DNA of 64,000 bases from Lachnospiraceae bacterium (GTDB lineage: Bacteria > Bacillota > Clostridia > Lachnospirales > Lachnospiraceae): positions 124,001 to 188,000 of the forward strand of contig JABZIZ010000001.1 in assembly GCA_015258065.1 (NCBI GenBank), given 5' to 3'. Of the stretch, positions 60,455 through 64,000 are shown piece by piece (position 1 is the first letter of the stretch; every line of letters begins with the position of its first letter). A program made the translations under genes and the position numbers. The notes beneath the pieces were generated by a model. The model worked only from the letters and a program-made list of their open reading frames with translations, was not told where the DNA came from and made no database searches.

Positions 60455-61330
60455 CTAATCACTATGCGAATGTTGTAAGCGATACCATCTTCCCACTGCA
60501 CAGCCGATGATTAACGCATAGCCGGCAATGGAAATTCCGTCCGGAAACTCCCCTAACAGCAGGATCCCCCAAAGAGAGGCAAAGAGGACCTGCGAATAAT
60601 CAAAGACGGAAATTTCTCTTGCGGGTGCAAATTTATAAGCTGCCGTGACGGCAAACTGGGCAATGGCAGCACAGGAGCCCGCTCCGAGCAGGCAGAACCA
60701 CTGCCACGAGCTCATCGGCTTATAATCTCTGACCATAAAGGGCGCGCACATGAGGGAGGTGAAGACGGAAAAGAAGGCGACGATCACCGGCCCCCTCTCC
60801 TTTCTCCCTCCGAGCTTGCGCACGCAGGTATAGGCAAAGCCCGCTCCCATTCCACCGAGCAGGGCGACAAGCGCAGGTGCCTGCAAAATATCCGCTCCGG
60901 GTTTTACCACCAGCGCCGCTCCTATAAAGGCAATGACGAGCGCGATCCAGTCCGAGAGCGTAGGAATCTCTTTTAACAGGAAGAGAGAAAAGAGGATGGC
61001 AAAAAAAGGAGACATCTTATTCAAAATATTGGCGTCCGCCAGCGCAATATGATCGATTGCCCAAAAGTTGGCAATCATGCCCAGTCCCCCGGACAGCGAC
61101 CTTGCCACCAGAAGGGGAAGGCTGCCCTTTCGAATCCGGAATTTCTCCGGCGTTCTGCCAAGAATAAAAAGTGCAATCACACCCGCCACCGCATTTCGGA
61201 AGAAGGTTTTCTGCATGGTGGGAAGATCTCCCGCCAACCGGACAAAAAGGGTCATGAGAGAGAAAAAGAAAGAATCTACGATGACCAGCAGGATGCCGAC
61301 CCTTTTGGGACTGTATTTTTTGAAAAACAA
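60455..61330 (-). CDS. EamA/DMT family transporter
   Basis: A 291-residue membrane protein with ten helices in two EamA halves. The first half has VIVDSFFFSLMTLFVRLAG and VARSLSGGLGMIANFWAIDHIALADANILNKMSPFFAILF; the second has SVFDYSQVLFASLWGILLLGEFPDGISIAGYALIIGCAV. These transport metabolites by an unknown specificity; some export amino acids or nucleosides. The start is TTG 61330, preceded by AAGGAGG 5 bases upstream. It is divergent from the PHP gene across a 138-base gap. Confidence 0.87.
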   Translation of the reverse strand: MFFKKYSPKRVGILLVIVDSFFFSLMTLFVRLAGDLPTMQKTFFRNAVAGVIALFILGRTPEKFRIRKGSLPLLVARSLSGGLGMIANFWAIDHIALADANILNKMSPFFAILFSLFLLKEIPTLSDWIALVIAFIGAALVVKPGADILQAPALVALLGGMGAGFAYTCVRKLGGRKERGPVIVAFFSVFTSLMCAPFMVRDYKPMSSWQWFCLLGAGSCAAIAQFAVTAAYKFAPAREISVFDYSQVLFASLWGILLLGEFPDGISIAGYALIIGCAVGRWYRLQHSHSD

Positions 61331-61468
61331 ATGGTCCTCCTTCTCTTCTTTGTTTGTGGTAAACTGTTTGGCAGGATACGCATCCGTTCCATCAAACCGG
61401 GTCAGGGGATGTGTGATCCTTTTCGCGCCTACCTTATTCTAACATTCTTTTACAAGGGGATTGGATGT

Positions 61469-62383
61469 ATGAAGAATATCATTCTCGCAGATAAGAAACG
61501 GTATAAGGGAAACCTGCACATGCATACAACACGTTCGGACGGCCATTGGGATCCCGATGCCGCCATCCGGATTTACCAAGAGCACGGGTATGACTTCCTT
61601 GCTCTGACTGATCACAGAAATCCCTCTACCGGAACGAAATGGGACAATTCACAGGACGAAGAAGCGTCCCCTGAGGATCACCTGCTGCTTCTTCCCGGCG
61701 TAGAGTGGGATACCGGGAACGGGCGTACTTCTCCGGTCTATCATATCATCGGTGTCGGCATGGATCGGGAGACGGCTCCTCTTTACGACAACGGCCTTCC
61801 CACACCGCAAACGATCATTGATGAAATCCACGCTGCCGGCGGACAGGCGATCCTCTGCCATCCCGCCTGGTCGGTGATGGATCCGAATGAAATGTATGAC
61901 CTGCACGGCTTCATGGGTTGTGAAATTCATAATGCCGTCTCCGGTCCGCCTTCCAACCCGGAACGGGACGATTCTTCTCTCTATTTCGATCAATGGGCTA
62001 CCCACGGTCTGCTGGTGCCCGCCATGGCTGCCGACGATGCCCATGACTACCCGCACGATGCCTGTATTTCTTTTTTGATGCTGGGTGCAGAAAGCCTTTG
62101 TAAAAAGGCGGTCATGGAGGCGCTGATACGGGGCGATTATTATGCCACGCAGGGGCCGCAATTTATCGAGATCGTGCGGGAAGAGGAGGAGATTCGGGTG
62201 CGCTGCTCCGCTGATGTCACCGAGGCCTTTATCTACACCAACTGGATCTGGTGCCCCGACCGTTATCAGAAAGTGACGGGAGGCTCCTTCCGTTATTCCG
62301 TTACCCCCAACGACCGTTACGTGCGAATCGAAATCCGCGACGGCGAAGGGCGCAGAGCCTGGTGCTCTCCCTTTTCCGTTTAG
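61469..62383 (+). CDS. PHP-domain phosphoesterase
   Basis: A 304-residue protein of the PHP superfamily of metal-dependent phosphoesterases. GNLHMHTTRSDGHWDPDAA at residues 14-32 carries the HxH metal ligands, FLALTDHRNPS near residue 49 the DH pair, LLPGVEWDT the Glu, AILCHPAW the CHP motif, and DDAHDY the terminal Asp/His. It is related to histidinol phosphatase and nucleotide 3',5'-phosphatases; the substrate is not determinable. AAGGGGA lies 8 bases before ATG 61469. Its stop codon overlaps that of the convergent MATE gene by bases 62381-62382. Confidence 0.85.
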   Translation: MKNIILADKKRYKGNLHMHTTRSDGHWDPDAAIRIYQEHGYDFLALTDHRNPSTGTKWDNSQDEEASPEDHLLLLPGVEWDTGNGRTSPVYHIIGVGMDRETAPLYDNGLPTPQTIIDEIHAAGGQAILCHPAWSVMDPNEMYDLHGFMGCEIHNAVSGPPSNPERDDSSLYFDQWATHGLLVPAMAADDAHDYPHDACISFLMLGAESLCKKAVMEALIRGDYYATQGPQFIEIVREEEEIRVRCSADVTEAFIYTNWIWCPDRYQKVTGGSFRYSVTPNDRYVRIEIRDGEGRRAWCSPFSV

Positions 62384-63798
62384 TAACGCAGCCTGATGTG
62401 ATATTTTTCCCGGAAAGCATTGATCGTCCGCTTCCCTGCATCTGAGACGGGTCGAATCCAGGTTTTTGCATACAGATGTCTCTGCATGAAAAAATAGCGG
62501 ATCGGCTCGTCGCAGTAACAGAGCGCAAAGACGAGCAGGAAGGGTGCATGAAAATAATCGTTGGCCAGATGGATCACCGGCTGCACCATGAGGAACATAA
62601 AGGTGACTTCTAGGACGGAACCGAAGGCGGGATCACCGGAAGCGCGAAACGTGTCGTTCATGCACCAGTTGCCCATGCGGATCACACCGGCAATACTGAA
62701 GATCAGCAGCATCCCCTTTGCGTAAGAATAAGACGCTCCGGACAGTCCCATGACATGCAGGAGGGGAGAGTGAAACGCAATCAGGCAGAGACAGACCACG
62801 AAGGTCATGGCGGAGGTCAGGTAGACAAGCTTAAAGCCGCGGGAAAAAGCCAGCTCGTGGTTGCCGCTTCCCACCTCTTTTCCCACCAGAACCGTCGCCG
62901 CCGAGGAGAAACCGGCAAAGAAGGAGATAATCACCCCTTCTAACGTCCGGAAGACCGCCGTTGCCGCAATCGCCGCATCCTCCTGGTGCCCCAGCACGAT
63001 GTTCACCATCATAAAGCCGACGCCGATGAAGATCTCATTGGCAATGATCGGCGCACATTTGGTCAGATATTCCCTTAGCAGCTTTCCATTCCAACGAAAA
63101 TGCTCTCTATAATCCCTGAGATAGGGGATTTCTCCTTTTACCACAAAAAAAAGAATCACCGCAATGTTCATAACGCCGGCAAGCACCGTTCCGACCGCAG
63201 CACCTCTCACTCCCAGGCGAGGGAGTCCCAGTTTGCCGAAGATAAGAAGATAATTGCAGAGGAAATTGGTCACAACGCCCGCCGCCGCACCGTACAGCGG
63301 GATCTTGACCTTCTCAATGGAACGCAGGAGGGCGCTCATCGCCGTTGCGATGATCTGTAGCGGATAAGCAAAGCCTACGATTTTCAGGTATTCGATGCCG
63401 ATTTTTTGAATCTCGGGGCTCCCCGTATAAAGCGCCATCACCCACGAGGGGCGGAAGAGTGCAAGAAAACCGCAAATCAGACCCGAAATCATCATAAAGG
63501 AGACGGTGATGCCGTAAGCCTTCCGGATTCCGCCGTGATTGCCCGCCCCGTAATATTGGGCAAAAAACAGCATGCCTCCGCCGACAAAGCCCCAATAGCC
63601 CGAAAACATCAGGCTGGAAAATTGGGCGCAAAGGCCCACTGCGCCCACTGTCTTTTCCCCAAGCGACGCCAGCATGACGGTATCCACCATGCTGCCCGTC
63701 GTGGTTAAAAGGTTCTGCAGTGCGACCGGCACGGCGATCATGGCGACCAGCGGAATTAGCTGCCTCCAAGTCGTATGATTGTTTCTGCTGCTCTCCAA
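62380..63798 (-). CDS. MATE family efflux transporter
   Basis: A 472-residue protein with twelve helices in two MatE halves. PLVAMIAVPVALQNLLTTTGSMVDTVMLASLGEKTVGAVGL is the typical first-half start; the second half begins KCAPIIANEIFIGVGFMMVN. It exports drugs or metabolites with Na+ or H+ exchange. It lies outside the glycan locus, near the Sir2 gene, and has no Wzx-type features, so I do not propose it as a flippase. The start is TTG 63798 with GGGAG 7 bases upstream. It ends overlapping the convergent PHP stop. Confidence 0.9.
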   Translation of the reverse strand: MESSRNNHTTWRQLIPLVAMIAVPVALQNLLTTTGSMVDTVMLASLGEKTVGAVGLCAQFSSLMFSGYWGFVGGGMLFFAQYYGAGNHGGIRKAYGITVSFMMISGLICGFLALFRPSWVMALYTGSPEIQKIGIEYLKIVGFAYPLQIIATAMSALLRSIEKVKIPLYGAAAGVVTNFLCNYLLIFGKLGLPRLGVRGAAVGTVLAGVMNIAVILFFVVKGEIPYLRDYREHFRWNGKLLREYLTKCAPIIANEIFIGVGFMMVNIVLGHQEDAAIAATAVFRTLEGVIISFFAGFSSAATVLVGKEVGSGNHELAFSRGFKLVYLTSAMTFVVCLCLIAFHSPLLHVMGLSGASYSYAKGMLLIFSIAGVIRMGNWCMNDTFRASGDPAFGSVLEVTFMFLMVQPVIHLANDYFHAPFLLVFALCYCDEPIRYFFMQRHLYAKTWIRPVSDAGKRTINAFREKYHIRLRY

Positions 63799-63800
63799 TA

Positions 63801-64000
63801 CTACTCTCCCAACTGTGAAAAAATTTCTCCGATGGCTCCCTGTACCAGCAGGTCTGCTTCCCGGTCTCTGGGCGTTGCCGACTTGTTAACCACGACCAGC
63901 CGGTTTCCGGTATAGTAATCGATCAGGCCGGCCGCCGGATAAACGGAGAGCGAGGTGCCTCCGACAATGAGCATATCCGCCTGCCTGATCCATTCCACTG
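63801..64000 (-). CDS. Sir2 family NAD-dependent deacylase, C-terminal end
   Basis: Only the last 66 or so codons lie in the window. ADMLIVGGTSLSVYPAAGLIDY matches the conserved GTSLxVxPA segment of sirtuins, and RLVVVNKSATPRDREADL carries the N-x-x-x-T region before the C-terminal Rossmann helix. The N-terminal NAD motif GAG-I-S is outside the window. Its stop lies 2 bases before the MATE start codon. Confidence 0.85.
   Translation of the reverse strand, partial: VEWIRQADMLIVGGTSLSVYPAAGLIDYYTGNRLVVVNKSATPRDREADLLVQGAIGEIFSQLGE

Noticed and set aside
62380..63798. MATE transporter as the missing glycan flippase
   Set aside because: It lies beyond cca and proS, outside the locus, and matches drug/metabolite MATE proteins, not Wzx.
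1..64000. CRISPR array, tRNA or rRNA genes, insertion sequences
   Set aside because: No regularly spaced repeats with unique spacers, no cloverleaf or CCA end, and no transposase-like protein were found. The repeats seen are tandem or short.

Overview
The window looks like a chromosome segment of a Gram-positive anaerobe of the class Clostridia, most likely a Lachnospiraceae-type organism. The grounds are a GC content near 50%, strong AGGAGG-type ribosome sites, frequent TTG/GTG starts, a short archaeal-type ProRS, and a CapD/EpsG/DUF6020/PEGA gene repertoire familiar from that group. This assignment is inference, because no rRNA or species marker is present.

Positions 1-55.8 kb hold one very large cell-surface glycan locus, nearly all on the minus strand, so its 5' end is near 55.84 kb and it leaves the window at position 1. 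In transcription order it starts with a PEGA-domain lipoprotein, a GtrB-type transferase, a GT2, a CpsE/WbaP-type initiating phosphoglycosyltransferase, a Wzz/YveK-type chain-length protein, and an EpsG-type polymerase. A run of GT2/GT4 enzymes follows, with an orphan lipoprotein and a PseF/PseI pair for a nonulosonic acid. At 37.6-39.4 kb a DUF6020 membrane protein is encoded on the opposite strand and interrupts the operon. The minus-strand series then resumes with a GT52-like transferase, a PglK-type ABC flippase, an acyltransferase, a GT-C-like membrane protein, GtrA, a GNAT, an O-antigen ligase/polymerase, a CapD-type 4,6-dehydratase, a second initiating transferase, an ATP-grasp enzyme, a UDP-HexNAc dehydrogenase, a UDP-HexNAc 4-epimerase, a polysaccharide deacetylase and four more GT4s. 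It ends with an MBOAT/SGNH O-acylation pair, two asparagine-synthetase-type amidotransferases, a second ABC flippase, two GT11s, a DUF5672 protein, a GT17 and a GT2.

Together these genes predict a complex, charged heteropolysaccharide. The dehydrogenase, epimerase and AsnB-type enzymes point to N-acetylgalactosaminuronic acid, probably partly amidated. PseI/PseF point to a pseudaminic-acid-like residue. GT11s point to fucose, and MBOAT, acyltransferase and GNAT enzymes point to acyl decoration. GtrA, GtrB and a GT-C-like protein could add side branches outside the membrane. Duplication of the initiating enzyme, the polymerase and the ABC flippase, with no Wzx, suggests two assembly lines or two fused loci.

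From 56 kb the window is ordinary chromosome: cca and proS (with a good promoter), an AT-rich Schlafen/AlbA-type ATP-binding protein, an EamA transporter, a PHP-domain phosphoesterase on the plus strand, a MATE transporter and the 3' end of a Sir2 deacetylase gene. No gene-free stretch exceeds about 170 bases. I saw no tRNA, rRNA, CRISPR array, transposase or phage gene.
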